Counted from the stretch's first letter, positions 18,323 through 26,702 are shown. The stretch is DNA of 64,000 nucleotides from Thalassospira lucentensis (GCF_001613805.1 NZ_LPVY01000003.1:372001-436000); one strand, 5' to 3'. Notes: a model not told the origin generated them from the letters alone. Translations and numbers: made by a program.

Positions 18323-20752
18323 TTGGCGAACGACACAGAAAATAAAACCCCGTTCCCAACACGGGAACAGATCATGGAATTCATCGATATGAGCCCCACC
18401 CCGGTGGGCAAGCGCGAAATTGCGCGCGCCTTTAACATCAAGGGTGCAGCAAAGATCGAGCTTAAAAAGATCCTGAAGGATCTGAAAATCGGTGGCGACG
18501 TGGTCAAGGGTCGCAGACGGTTTGACAAACCCGACCGCCTGCCGCCTGTCGAGGTACTGGAAATCACCGGCATTGATGACGAAGGCGAAGTGATTGCCCG
18601 TCCCAATGTCTGGAAAGAAGATTATGAACCGCCGGTAATTTACGTGAAAATGATCCGGCGCGGCGGACCAAGCGCACCGGGCATTGGCGACAAGATCCTT
18701 GCCAAACTGCGCTATACCGGCAAGCAGACCTATGAAGCCAGCATCATGCGGGTTCTGGGCAGCGGCCCGCAACGGGTTCTGGGCATTTTCCGCCCCAATG
18801 AACGCGAAGGCCGGGTTGTCCCCACCGACCGCAAGGATGCAGGCGAGATTGCCGTACCGCTGGATGATCATCCCGATCTTGAAGGCGGGGCACTGGTTCT
18901 GACTGAAATTCTGCCGGGCAAGCATTTCGGCCTGCGCAAGGGCCGGATTACCGAGGTCCTTGGCAATATCAACGAACCGAAATCGATCAGTCTGGTATCG
19001 ATCCATGCGCGCGGTATTCCGTTTGAATTCCCGCCGGAAGTCGAATTGCAGGCGCGTGAGTCCAAGGCGACGCCAATGGGCAAGCGCACCGATCTGCGCG
19101 ACATTCCGCTGGTGACGATTGACGGAGCCGATGCGCGCGACTTTGACGATGCCGTCTGGGCCGAACCCGATCCTGATCCAGAAAACGAGGGCGGCTGGCA
19201 CATCATGGTCGCGATTGCCGATGTGTCCTGGTATGTGCGCCCGCATGACGCGCTCGACCGTGAAGCGGTAAAACGCGGCAACAGTTGCTATTTCCCGGAC
19301 CGGGTTGTGCCAATGTTGCCGTTTGAACTGTCCAACGGCTGGTGTTCGCTGGTTCCGCACGAAGATCGCGGCTGTATGGCCGTCGAGATGTGGCTGAACA
19401 AGCATGGAACCAAGTTGCGGCACAAATTCTGTCGCGGGATGATGCGATCAGCAGCGCGCCTGACCTATGATCAGGTTCAGCGCGCGATGGATGGTTATCC
19501 TGACGACACCACCGGCCCGTTGCTTGACACCATTATCAAGCCGCTTTACGGGGCATATGAAGCATTTCTTGAAGCGCGCAAAGGACGTGGTGTTCTGGAA
19601 CTTGACCTTCCGGAACGCAAGATCGAGCTGAATGACAAGGGCCAGATTATTGCCATTGCCCCGCGGGCACGCTTTGACAGCCACAAGCTGATCGAGGAAT
19701 TCATGGTCGCGGCCAATGTCTGTGCGGCCGAGGAACTTGAACGGATCAAGCAGCCCTGCATGTATCGTATTCACGATGCCCCAAGCGAGGAGAAGCTTGA
19801 GGCGCTTTATGAATTCCTTGAGGGTGCTGGTTACAAGCTAAACAAGGGGGCGGTCCTGCGCCCGCGTGATTTCAACCGCATCCTTGAACAGGCCAAGGAC
19901 ACCCCCGAGGCAGAGCTGATCAATACGGTTGTGCTGCGCAGCCAGTCACAGGCGATGTATAGCCCGGACAATATCGGGCACTTTGGTCTCGCGCTTAAGA
20001 AATACGCCCATTTCACATCCCCGATCCGGCGTTATGCCGATCTTCTGGTGCATCGTGCCCTGATCGCGGGCCTGAAACTTGGCGAAGGCGGATTGCCGCC
20101 CGAAGATGGCGAACGGTTCGAACAGATCGGCGAAGACATTTCCGGCACCGAACGCCGGGCGGCGATGGCCGAACGCGATGCGGTTGATCGTTATGTTGCG
20201 GCCTATATGGCCGACAAGGTCGGTGCGGAATTCCCCGGTCGTGTTTCGGGGGTCACGCATTTTGGCCTGTTCGTGTCGCTCAACGAGACCGGCGCGGATG
20301 GTTTGATCCCGATATCCACCCTGCCCGATGATTATTATGTGCATGACGCCATCGGTCATGCGCTGGTCGGGCAAAATCGCGGCAAGACATTCCGCCTGGG
20401 CGATGATGTCGTTGTTCGCATTGCCGAGGCAGACGCGGCAACAGGGTCGCTTGCGCTTCGTCTGGCGGGACATGCCGATATTACCGACCGTGATCTGATC
20501 GAACGGCCACGCGGGCGCGGCAAACGCCGTGGCAGCCCAGGCGACCGCAGCCATCGCCATGGGACAAAACCGGGATTTCGCGCCAATCCAAAGGATAAAA
20601 GCGGCGCATCTGGTGGTGGTCCCCGCGGTGGAAAACCGGGTGGCAAGCCTGGTACCAAGGCCGCGAGCAAGAAGAAAACCACACCGAAAAAACAGCGCAA
20701 GCTGGTGGCATCAAGCCGGGTCGCACGAAACACGATCAAACGCGATAGTTAA
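18323..20752 (+). CDS. rnr: Ribonuclease R
   Basis: Processive 3'-5' exoribonuclease (809 residues) that degrades structured RNA. N-terminal helix-turn-helix-like segment (SPTPVGKREIARAFNIKG), cold-shock domains, then the RNB catalytic domain beginning near residue 255, with DIPLVTIDGADARDFDDAVW holding the metal-binding aspartates. SPDNIGHFGLALKKYAHFTS and PIRRYADLLVHR mark its end. An S1 domain follows (about 620-710; FPGRVSGVTHFGLFVSLNET). A basic Gly/Lys/Arg-rich tail of about 85 residues ends the protein. The start is a TTG at 18323 with AAAGGA about 10 bases upstream; the next ATG (18374) would remove 17 residues. Confidence 0.95.
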   Translation: MANDTENKTPFPTREQIMEFIDMSPTPVGKREIARAFNIKGAAKIELKKILKDLKIGGDVVKGRRRFDKPDRLPPVEVLEITGIDDEGEVIARPNVWKEDYEPPVIYVKMIRRGGPSAPGIGDKILAKLRYTGKQTYEASIMRVLGSGPQRVLGIFRPNEREGRVVPTDRKDAGEIAVPLDDHPDLEGGALVLTEILPGKHFGLRKGRITEVLGNINEPKSISLVSIHARGIPFEFPPEVELQARESKATPMGKRTDLRDIPLVTIDGADARDFDDAVWAEPDPDPENEGGWHIMVAIADVSWYVRPHDALDREAVKRGNSCYFPDRVVPMLPFELSNGWCSLVPHEDRGCMAVEMWLNKHGTKLRHKFCRGMMRSAARLTYDQVQRAMDGYPDDTTGPLLDTIIKPLYGAYEAFLEARKGRGVLELDLPERKIELNDKGQIIAIAPRARFDSHKLIEEFMVAANVCAAEELERIKQPCMYRIHDAPSEEKLEALYEFLEGAGYKLNKGAVLRPRDFNRILEQAKDTPEAELINTVVLRSQSQAMYSPDNIGHFGLALKKYAHFTSPIRRYADLLVHRALIAGLKLGEGGLPPEDGERFEQIGEDISGTERRAAMAERDAVDRYVAAYMADKVGAEFPGRVSGVTHFGLFVSLNETGADGLIPISTLPDDYYVHDAIGHALVGQNRGKTFRLGDDVVVRIAEADAATGSLALRLAGHADITDRDLIERPRGRGKRRGSPGDRSHRHGTKPGFRANPKDKSGASGGGPRGGKPGGKPGTKAASKKKTTPKKQRKLVASSRVARNTIKRDS

Positions 20753-20755
20753 ACA

Positions 20756-20784
20756 AAAAGGGCGACCACGATGGTCGCCCTTTT
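20756..20784. terminator. Bidirectional terminator between rnr and the Hpt gene
   Basis: AAAAGGGCGACC (20756-20767) and GGTCGCCCTTTT (20773-20784) form a perfect 12-base stem with a 5-base loop, with A and T tracts on both sides. It lies between two convergent genes and can serve both. Confidence 0.9.
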
Positions 20785-20805
20785 CATTGGTATCGGATTT
20801 ATCAA

Positions 20806-21588
20806 TCAGTCCAGCGTTTCGATGAACTTCGCCAGATGTTCCGCCGTTTGCTTGCCCCGGTTGGAAATGATCGCGACATTTGACGGCAGCCCTTCGAGAT
20901 CAGGGTGGGATGCATCGAAGCTGGTCAAAAGGCCAAGTGCCTTGCCTTTCAGTGTTTTCATAGCGGCAAGAGCACGGATCAGTTCGATACCGCTCAAACC
21001 ATCAAGGACCGCGGCAGTGATGATTGCATCCGGGCGCGATTGAACGACGGTTTGAAACGCCTCGACTGCGGTGCGTGCGGTAATGGTCCGGAAGCCTTTT
21101 TCACGCAATTCACGTTGCAGGAAATGGGCCTGCACCGTGGTTGCGGTAACGATCAGGACTTCTTTATCGTGCGCTGCCGGTGTGTCTGCGGCCGCGCCTT
21201 CTTCATCCTTTTTGGCACTTCGCGTCGGAAGTGACCGGAGGATGCGGGTTTCTTCCTCCGCCGGGGGATTGGTACCGCTTTCGATGATTTCGCGGATCCA
21301 TGTCGTGAAATCGACAAGCGACGCGGCTTCGAGATCGTCGATCTCGGTCAGTTCGGCAATATAGTCTTCCATGCGGTGTGCAATCGCACCAACCAGCGGG
21401 AAACCGAATGAACCGGCAAGACCTTTGACAGTGTGCGCCTCGCGCCTTAGTTCGGCAATACCGACATCGGCCTTGTCCATGCCACCGGCGACACGATCAA
21501 TGGTTGTTTCAATACGATCGGTGCGTTCAAGGGTGTCTTCAATGAAATCCTGTTTCAGTCGGGCGACGATATCGTCTGCATTCCCCAT
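20806..21588 (-). CDS. Hpt domain protein with a degenerate receiver domain
   Basis: Phosphorelay-type protein of about 260 residues. The N-terminal half is a histidine phosphotransfer domain with the phospho-accepting His in REAHTVKGLAGSFGFPLVG (near residue 45). After a charged linker (SLPTRSAKKDEEGAAADTPA), the C-terminal half has a receiver fold. There the acidic pocket is lost (EVLIVTATTVQ in place of VDDD), and the phosphorylatable Asp is replaced in AIITAAVLDGLSGIELIR. It is therefore a pseudo-receiver that probably binds a partner without being phosphorylated. The ATG at 21588 is preceded by AGGAGCGCCCAG; a longer frame to 21669 lacks a ribosome site. No histidine kinase is adjacent. 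Confidence 0.8.
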   Translation of the reverse strand: MGNADDIVARLKQDFIEDTLERTDRIETTIDRVAGGMDKADVGIAELRREAHTVKGLAGSFGFPLVGAIAHRMEDYIAELTEIDDLEAASLVDFTTWIREIIESGTNPPAEEETRILRSLPTRSAKKDEEGAAADTPAAHDKEVLIVTATTVQAHFLQRELREKGFRTITARTAVEAFQTVVQSRPDAIITAAVLDGLSGIELIRALAAMKTLKGKALGLLTSFDASHPDLEGLPSNVAIISNRGKQTAEHLAKFIETLD

Positions 21589-21785
21589 CTGGGCGCTCCT
21601 GTACCGGGTTGAAGACATCAGTATCAAAGGATCGTCATTATAACGGTTTTCAGCACAGTTTTCAGCCATGCCGGAAAAGCACTTGCCCGATCACTTCAAC
21701 TTCATGATGATAGCGAACCGTTTCAATGCCCCTTTTTTCCGGCCTGATCAAGGGGCTGGATCAAGAAACAGGAACGAATGCCACC

Positions 21786-22163
21786 ATGCAGCCAGAATAT
21801 AGCGAACAAAGCAGCGGATCGCGCCTGCTGACCGGTCTTAGCCGCGGATTTCGGCGCAAATGCCCCAATTGCGGACATGGCTTTGCCTTTGGCGGGTACC
21901 TGAAACTGCGCGATGAATGTGATTGCTGCGCGCATCCGATCGGCGAATATCGCTGTGATGACGCCCCGCCCTATTTCACGATTTTCATTGTCGGTCATAT
22001 CGTTGTTGGTGGTGCGCTTTCGATGGAGCAATCCATGCAGCCATCAATCCCACTGCAATTGTCTGTCTGGCTTCCAACAACCGTCTTGCTCTGCCTTGCC
22101 TTCCTGCCCTTCATCAAGGGGGCGGTGCTTGGCACCCAATGGGCGATGAAGATCAAGGGATAG
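21786..22163 (+). CDS. DUF983 family membrane protein
   Basis: Small inner-membrane protein of about 125 residues. An N-terminal zinc-ribbon-like segment (FRRKCPNCGHGFAFGGYLKL then DECDCCAHPIGEYRCDDAPP) is followed by two TM helices (IFIVGHIVVGGALS, and PTTVLLCLAFLPFIKGAVL). Function unknown. In alphaproteobacteria it often sits between rnr and rpmG, as here. The ATG at 21786 begins close to the family N-terminus; an in-frame ATG at 21726 would add 20 residues. AGGAA lies about 12 bases upstream of 21786, so the start is not certain. Confidence 0.8.
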   Translation: MQPEYSEQSSGSRLLTGLSRGFRRKCPNCGHGFAFGGYLKLRDECDCCAHPIGEYRCDDAPPYFTIFIVGHIVVGGALSMEQSMQPSIPLQLSVWLPTTVLLCLAFLPFIKGAVLGTQWAMKIKG

Positions 22164-22200
22164 TCATTGTCGACTGCGCGCCATTCGCAGTAGAATGACT
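22162..22200 (+). terminator. Possible terminator after the DUF983 gene
   Basis: AGTCATT/AATGACT (22162-22168 with 22194-22200) enclose a second repeat ACTGCG/CGCAGT, followed by TTT. It is a two-step stem immediately after the stop codon. The T tract is short, so confidence is limited. Confidence 0.45.
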
Positions 22201-22237
22201 TTTACGTTGAGCTATCTCCTTTCGGATTGAGCACATT

Positions 22238-23854
22238 TTGGCATCAGCCACACGAGATATCGGTCCTGTTCTCTCCCGCCCGGCGTCGCGCCCGATCATG
22301 CGCGTTGCGGGAATGGTTGGTATTTGCCTTTTGCTGGCGGGCTGTGCCACCCAGCGTGGTGACGCGATCATTTCAAATGATGATCAGCAAACCCGCGATG
22401 TGATGTCGCAGGCGATCGAACTGGTGGCGACACGCTATATTGATCCTGTGGGACGCGAACAGATTGTTGTCAATGCGCTGGACGGACTTTCGGCAATTGA
22501 TCCGAATATCCGTATCGGCATGACGCCGGACGAGATTATCCTTGGCTATAATGGCAAAACTGTTCGCAACCTTGCCCTGCCCGACGCCGACAGCGAAGAA
22601 CAGGACACGCTTTTATGGACCGAACTGACCCTTAAGGGTGTTGGTATTTACCGGGTTTATTCGCCCGATTTGCGGCATGCGGATGCGCTTTCGGTACAAT
22701 CGGCACTGGTCAGCGGATCGATCAAGAACCTTGACCGTTACAGCCGTTATGAGGGGCCCAATCAGGCCGAAACGGCACGGACACGGCGCGATGGCTATAT
22801 CGGGGTTGGTGTGCGGCTGATTGGCGGCGATGGCTATCCAGTGATCAAAAAGGTGCACGAAGACAGCCCGGCGGCCAAGGCAGGACTGGATATTGGTGAC
22901 CAGTTGATTTCTGTGAACGGGGTCAACCTTTATAACCGAACGGCGGCCTATGCCAGCGATCTTCTGCATGGTGAGGAAGGCACGCGTGTTACAATCGAAA
23001 TCAATGGTGCCGACAGCCAGGTCATCACCCCCATTGAAATCATGCGCGAACGGGTGATCAGCCGGACCGTATTTACCGAAATTCGCGATAATGTCCTGAT
23101 TGCCCGAATTGCCAGCTTCAACAGCGCGACCGCACAGTCCCTTGGCGATGAAATCCTCAAGGCTGACCTTTTCCCCGGCGGCTTGCGCGGCGTAATCCTT
23201 GACCTTCGCGGTAATCGCGGCGGGCTTTTACAGCAGGGGGTCGAGGTTGCCGATCTGTTTATCGCAGGCGGCCCGATCGCCAATACGCGGTCACGCGTGA
23301 TGGCTGCACGGCATATCTTCAAGGCAAATCCCGAAGACCTGACCCGAGGGGCGCCGCTGGTTGTGCTGATTGATGGCAGGACGGCGTCCTCGGCCGAACT
23401 GGTGGCGGCGGCCCTTCAGGATCGCAACAGGGCGGTCCTGATCGGTTCGACAAGCTTTGGCAAGGGATCGGTTCAGGCTATCAATGATCTGTCGAATAAA
23501 GGCACGCTGACCTTTACCTGGTCGCAGATGACAGCTCCGTCGGGTTATACGTTCGATCGCATTGGACTTTTCCCGTCGATCTGCACGACGTCTGGCGGAA
23601 TTGCGCCGAATGACCAGATCAGATCTGCCCTTGCCCATCGTAATGATATGGTTGCCGTCATGGCCAAATGGCGCAAGCTTGATTATCAGAATGAAAAAGC
23701 GCGACAGGACCTTCGAAATGTGTGTCCGGCCCGTCAGGGCATTGATGAAAACGACATTGATATCGCTCTTGAATTGATCAAAAACCTTCCGGGTTACAAG
23801 GATCTGGCTCAATTACCAATCAATGAAATTGCCGATACCTTTGCCTCACAATAA
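22238..23854 (+). CDS. S41 family C-terminal-processing protease, probable lipoprotein
   Basis: Periplasmic Ser-Lys protease of the tail-specific (CtpA/Prc) family. Lipoprotein signal: VAGMVGICLLLAGC, with the lipobox Cys near residue 36 of the longest form. Helical N-terminal part, then a PDZ domain (about 185-270; GYIGVGVRLIGGDGYPVIKK, and DSPAAKAGLDIGDQLISVNG). The protease core has ILDLRGNRGGLLQQGVEVAD, the nucleophile Ser in DGRTASSAELVAAALQD, and the Lys in STSFGKGSVQ. The frame begins with TTG at 22238; ATG 22298 would start directly at the lipoprotein signal and is equally plausible. The linker between PDZ and core and the C-terminal tail are not recognised. Confidence 0.9.
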   Translation: MASATRDIGPVLSRPASRPIMRVAGMVGICLLLAGCATQRGDAIISNDDQQTRDVMSQAIELVATRYIDPVGREQIVVNALDGLSAIDPNIRIGMTPDEIILGYNGKTVRNLALPDADSEEQDTLLWTELTLKGVGIYRVYSPDLRHADALSVQSALVSGSIKNLDRYSRYEGPNQAETARTRRDGYIGVGVRLIGGDGYPVIKKVHEDSPAAKAGLDIGDQLISVNGVNLYNRTAAYASDLLHGEEGTRVTIEINGADSQVITPIEIMRERVISRTVFTEIRDNVLIARIASFNSATAQSLGDEILKADLFPGGLRGVILDLRGNRGGLLQQGVEVADLFIAGGPIANTRSRVMAARHIFKANPEDLTRGAPLVVLIDGRTASSAELVAAALQDRNRAVLIGSTSFGKGSVQAINDLSNKGTLTFTWSQMTAPSGYTFDRIGLFPSICTTSGGIAPNDQIRSALAHRNDMVAVMAKWRKLDYQNEKARQDLRNVCPARQGIDENDIDIALELIKNLPGYKDLAQLPINEIADTFASQ

Positions 23855-23882
23855 AAATGGCATTCTTTTTTGCCAAAATGGC

Positions 23883-23910
23883 TTGACACCCGGCGCATAA
23901 CCTTTATGTT
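23883..23910 (+). promoter_or_regulatory. Promoter of rpmG
   Basis: A consensus TTGACA (23883-23888) is followed after 16 bases by TATGTT (23905-23910), 39 bases upstream of the rpmG start codon. This is a good sigma-70-type match. Confidence 0.7.
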
Positions 23911-23949
23911 CCGCGGCCTGAGATACACCTGAACACAGGAAGCTGAGAT

Positions 23950-24117
23950 ATGGCGAAGCCCGCTTCGATCCTCGTAAAGTTGGTAAGCACCGCTGATACC
24001 GGTTACTTCTATGTCGTTAAGAAGAACCCGCGGAATACCACCGAGAAATTCTCGTTTCGCAAGTACGACCCGGTCGTGCGCAAGCACGTCGAGTTCAAAG
24101 AAGCGAAAATGAAGTAA
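23950..24117 (+). CDS. rpmG: 50S ribosomal protein L33
   Basis: 55-residue ribosomal protein of the large subunit, near the E site. The sequence begins [20 protein letters not shown] and continues with [20 protein letters not shown], then [10 protein letters not shown]. It is the Cys-free (zinc-independent) form usual in alphaproteobacteria. The start follows a short leader with GGAAGCTGAGAT. It has its own promoter and terminator, so it is a single-gene unit. Confidence 0.97.
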   Translation: MAKPASILVKLVSTADTGYFYVVKKNPRNTTEKFSFRKYDPVVRKHVEFKEAKMK

Positions 24118-24151
24118 TCTTTCAGCTAACGCTGACTGGATTATCGGAATT

Positions 24152-24187
24152 AAAAAAAGACGTGCCCTTCGGGTCGCGTCTTTTTTT
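24152..24187 (+). terminator. Terminator of rpmG
   Basis: A GACGTGCCC / GGGTCGCGTC stem with a TTC-type loop is flanked by seven A on the left and eight T on the right. It is a strong hairpin, 35 bases after the stop codon, and could also serve the convergent DUF423 gene. Confidence 0.9.
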
Positions 24188-24215
24188 ATTGCCTGACTGG
24201 ATCGAATAAATCGCG

Positions 24216-24614
24216 TCAGGCGGAAAACCGTTTCCACCCTGCCCCGGCCAGCATCAGCCAACCGCTTATGAATGACAGCCCACCAATCGGGGCGATCATG
24301 CCAAAGGTGCTGATCCCGGCAAAGGCGATGACGTAAAGCGCCCCGCAAAAGAACAGAATGCCCGCCAGCATTGCATAAGCCGCCCAGCGCAGAAGCCGTT
24401 CATCGGGCACCTGATGGGCAAGAGCCGCGATGGCAGCCAAACCCACGGCATGCACCAGTTGATAATGCGCACCGGTTTCCACAAGCTCGCGCGCACGGTT
24501 CATTTCCTCGCCCGCCATGCCGTGGGATGCAAATGCACCCAGCCCAACCGCGATTGCCCCGTTCAACCCCGCCATAACAACAGATAACCGCATGAAGTTG
24601 TTTTCCGATTTCAT
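24216..24614 (-). CDS. DUF423 family membrane protein
   Basis: Small inner-membrane protein of about 132 residues with four hydrophobic helices, as in E. coli YgdD. Recognisable family segments: GLNGAIAVGLGAFASHGM near the N-terminus, and GAHYQLVHAVGLAAIAALA, FFCGALYVIAF and IAPIGGLSFISGWLMLAGAG. Function unknown. The ATG at 24614 gives a short polar leader; ATG 24593 is an alternative, and a GTG at 24635 gives the longest form. No clear ribosome site distinguishes them. Confidence 0.85.
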   Translation of the reverse strand: MKSENNFMRLSVVMAGLNGAIAVGLGAFASHGMAGEEMNRARELVETGAHYQLVHAVGLAAIAALAHQVPDERLLRWAAYAMLAGILFFCGALYVIAFAGISTFGMIAPIGGLSFISGWLMLAGAGWKRFSA

Positions 24615-24672
24615 GATGCTTTGCACTGGCGACACTTTATCGCCCCGCAGACAACCACGCTATGATCAAACA

Positions 24673-24705
24673 CAAAAAAAATGGCCGTACAAAAATGTAC
24701 GGCCA
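24673..24705 (-). terminator. Terminator reading leftwards, downstream of the CRP-family gene
   Basis: TGGCCGTACA (24682-24691) and TGTACGGCCA (24696-24705) form a perfect 10-base stem with an AAAA loop. On the minus strand it is followed by eight T, so it stops transcription arriving from the CRP-family gene or from a possible small RNA in between. Confidence 0.85.
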
Positions 24706-24753
24706 GTAAACTCTCTTGGGGGAGATGTGCCGGACCAATTAAATGCCCGTCAC
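24673..24753 (-). ncRNA. Candidate CRP-controlled small RNA
   Basis: Prediction only. A perfect CRP-type site centred at 24794.5 would place a class II start near 24753, and a TAGAAA hexamer sits exactly where the -10 should be (24760-24765 on the minus strand). The transcript would be about 80 bases and end at the strong terminator. It carries an unpaired C-rich stretch (CTCCCCC) that could pair with Shine-Dalgarno sequences. The competing reading is a 25-codon reading frame over part of the same region (24763-24840). Confidence 0.3.
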
Positions 24754-24762
24754 CCTGTTTTT

Positions 24763-24840
24763 CTATCCTGAATAATCAATCGGCTCTGTGACATTCGTCA
24801 CAATTTGTGAAACATTTTCAATTTTCTGCCGATAATTCAT
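24763..24840 (-). CDS. Possible 25-residue peptide downstream of the CRP-family gene
   Basis: ATG at 24840 preceded by GAGGGCAAAGTG (good spacing), then 25 codons ending with TAG. The peptide begins MNYRQKIENVSQIVTNVTEP and has no recognisable feature. It starts 21 bases after the CRP-family stop codon, so it could be co-translated. However, a CRP-type palindrome lies inside it, which fits a promoter region better. Low confidence. Confidence 0.2.
   Translation of the reverse strand: MNYRQKIENVSQIVTNVTEPIDYSG
24787..24802. promoter_or_regulatory. Perfect CRP-type site
   Basis: TGTGACATTCGTCACA matches TGTGA-N6-TCACA exactly. It lies 60 bases past the stop codon of a CRP-family gene whose recognition helix (SRETVARV) keeps the residue pattern of E. 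coli CRP. It probably drives a short leftward transcript ending at 24673. Confidence 0.6.
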
Positions 24841-24861
24841 CACTTTGCCCTCAATTTTGAT

Positions 24862-25542
24862 CTAATGGATCGATTCACTGAGGAATTCTTCAAGACGCTG
24901 TACATTGGGCACATACAGACCCAGCTCGACTTTGGCGATCAAACCATTTCGGGCAAGCGTTCCCATGACACGGGCAACGGTCTCGCGAGATGTACTGACC
25001 CTGCTGGCAATTTCTGAATGGACGGGCACAGGACTTAACATCGCGGATCCGTCTTCTGCGATCTCGATCTGCGAGCAACGCAGGATTTCCGCAACAACCC
25101 GTTCATTTGCACCAAGTGTGCTGACGTCGACAATGCGTCGGGTCGATGTTCTGACGATCCTTGCCAGTTCCCTGATGACACTCCAGGCAACAGAAGGATG
25201 GTTTTTGACGATTTTTTCGAAATTGGCGGGGCTTACAATCGCGACATCCGTATTTGTAACAGCCAGGACACAGGCTGAACGCGGCTCGCCATCTATTGCC
25301 GAAAGTTGCCCGACACAACCGCCTGCCCCGATTTCTTCCAGCGTGATCTCGCGACCGGACAAAGAATAATTCACAATTCGGACCTTACCCGACAAAATCA
25401 GATAAACATCCGAACTGTCGGATTCGGGTTCAATAATCTGCGCCCCAGCCGAAAATGTTTTCCGGTTGATGTGCCGCTCGACATCTGCGAGTGCGACCTG
25501 ATCAAGCCCCGCGAGAATACCGACCACCGATAATTCTACCAT
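24862..25542 (-). CDS. CRP/FNR-family transcriptional regulator
   Basis: 226-residue cyclic-nucleotide-type regulator. Cyclic-nucleotide-binding fold at about 10-120, with the phosphate-binding cassette GGCVGQLSAIDGEPRSACVL. The Arg-Ser pair that contacts the cyclic phosphate in CRP is present; the Glu that contacts ribose is Gln. There is no Cys cluster for an Fe-S centre, so it is not FNR. Dimer helix about 115-140. Winged helix-turn-helix about 150-220, with HSEIASRVSTSRETVARVMG; the RETVxRV helix implies recognition of TGTGA half-sites. Single gene. A perfect TGTGA-N6-TCACA site lies just downstream and another at 56484. Confidence 0.9.
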   Translation of the reverse strand: MVELSVVGILAGLDQVALADVERHINRKTFSAGAQIIEPESDSSDVYLILSGKVRIVNYSLSGREITLEEIGAGGCVGQLSAIDGEPRSACVLAVTNTDVAIVSPANFEKIVKNHPSVAWSVIRELARIVRTSTRRIVDVSTLGANERVVAEILRCSQIEIAEDGSAMLSPVPVHSEIASRVSTSRETVARVMGTLARNGLIAKVELGLYVPNVQRLEEFLSESIH

Positions 25543-25700
25543 CTACCCCAGCTTTTCTATGCTTTCGCTATCATTTTCGCGTCAATGCGATGGTCAGACT
25601 TAACACCATGCACTGCTTTTGAATGCTGTCCCGTAAAGATCATATGCAAAGCAGACAACACTGACAATCATCCGCGACCAAGTCCCCAAGGCAATTTACA

Positions 25701-25739
25701 ATACAATTGTATGACTATACAGCATCCAAACGAATGCTG
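25701..25739. promoter_or_regulatory. Two palindromes upstream of the alpha/beta hydrolase
   Basis: ATACAATTGTAT (25701-25712) is a perfect 12-base palindrome. CAGCAT/ATGCTG (25720-25725 with 25734-25739) follows 8 bases later. Both lie in the 268-base divergent region between the CRP-family gene and the hydrolase and may be operator sites. Confidence 0.3.
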
Positions 25740-25810
25740 CGGATGCGAAGTCCGGATTTTCATGTTACGTTATAGTGATCCCCACACAGTTCGCATGCAG
25801 GAGGCCTGCC

Positions 25811-26647
25811 ATGAGTCCCGAATTGGAGATTTTTCGCCGCAGCCCAAGCGACAAACCCAAATGCAAAACGCCGGTCGTTTTCGTCCATGGTGCATTTACA
25901 GGCGCATGGTGCTGGAACGAACATTTTCTGACCTGGTTTGCCGATCAGGGGTTTGAAACCATTTCATTTTCGCTGCGCGGCCATGGTGGCAGCGGCGGGC
26001 GCGAGCTGCGCAGCCTGGCATCGATTGACGATTATGTCGAAGACCTCGAAACGGTTGTCGATACGCTGTGCCAGAAGCCGATCCTGATCGGTCATTCGAT
26101 GGGCGGCTACATCATTCAGAAATATCTTGAAAAGCACAAGGCAACCGCCGCTGTCCTGATGGCATCTGTCCCGCCCGAGGGACTTCTTGCCAGTAATACC
26201 ATGATGGCAATGGCACAGCCCGATCTTTATCTTCAGATGTTCTGGCTTCAGGCGATCGGCCCCCACACGCTGCTGCGTGACCGGCTGGGACGCGCCATGC
26301 TGTCACCCGATATTGCCGAAGACGAAGGCATGATCTATTTCGGCCGGCTTGAAACCGAAAGTCACCGGGCACTTATGGACATGATGGGGGGCAATCCGGT
26401 GTTTCTGTCGCAAACCGATCTGCCGCCGATGCTGGCAATTGGGGCACGCAATGATGAAATCATTCAAAGCGAGGTGGTCAATCACACCGCCCGACGTCTT
26501 AGGGCGGATTGCGTGCTGCTTTATAATATCGCACACGCGATGATGCTGGATGCGAATTGGGAAAAGGCCGCAAGCAGCATTGTCGAATGGCTTGAAAAGC
26601 ACGTGATCGAAAAACAGGACAATACGACAAAGAAGTCTGCGGCCTGA
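25811..26647 (+). CDS. Alpha/beta hydrolase
   Basis: 278-residue cytosolic hydrolase of the lipase/lysophospholipase-like group. Oxyanion-hole region VVFVHGAFTGAWCWNEHF; nucleophile elbow GHSMGG (Ser near residue 94); late Asp in PMLAIGARNDEIIQSE; and His in LYNIAHAMMLD. These give a full Ser-Asp-His triad. The LRGHGGSGG segment is typical of the fold. The substrate cannot be predicted. The ATG at 25811 has a strong AGGAGG 7 bases upstream, which decides the start over 25775. It is a single gene followed by a terminator. Confidence 0.9.
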   Translation: MSPELEIFRRSPSDKPKCKTPVVFVHGAFTGAWCWNEHFLTWFADQGFETISFSLRGHGGSGGRELRSLASIDDYVEDLETVVDTLCQKPILIGHSMGGYIIQKYLEKHKATAAVLMASVPPEGLLASNTMMAMAQPDLYLQMFWLQAIGPHTLLRDRLGRAMLSPDIAEDEGMIYFGRLETESHRALMDMMGGNPVFLSQTDLPPMLAIGARNDEIIQSEVVNHTARRLRADCVLLYNIAHAMMLDANWEKAASSIVEWLEKHVIEKQDNTTKKSAA

Positions 26648-26676
26648 TTGATCGCAAAAACGAAATACAGGTTTAG

Positions 26677-26702
26677 AGGCAGGATGTTAGCGCATCCTGC
26701 CT
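26677..26702 (+). terminator. Terminator after the alpha/beta hydrolase
   Basis: AGGCAGGATG (26677-26686) and CATCCTGCCT (26693-26702) form a perfect 10-base stem with a 6-base loop, followed by TTTGTTTTTT. Confidence 0.9.

Noticed and set aside
17255..19423. 722-codon minus-strand reading frame opposite topA and rnr
   Set aside because: It lies antisense to two certain genes, its sequence is rich in Phe, Arg and Gly as expected from the complement of biased codons, and no domain is visible.
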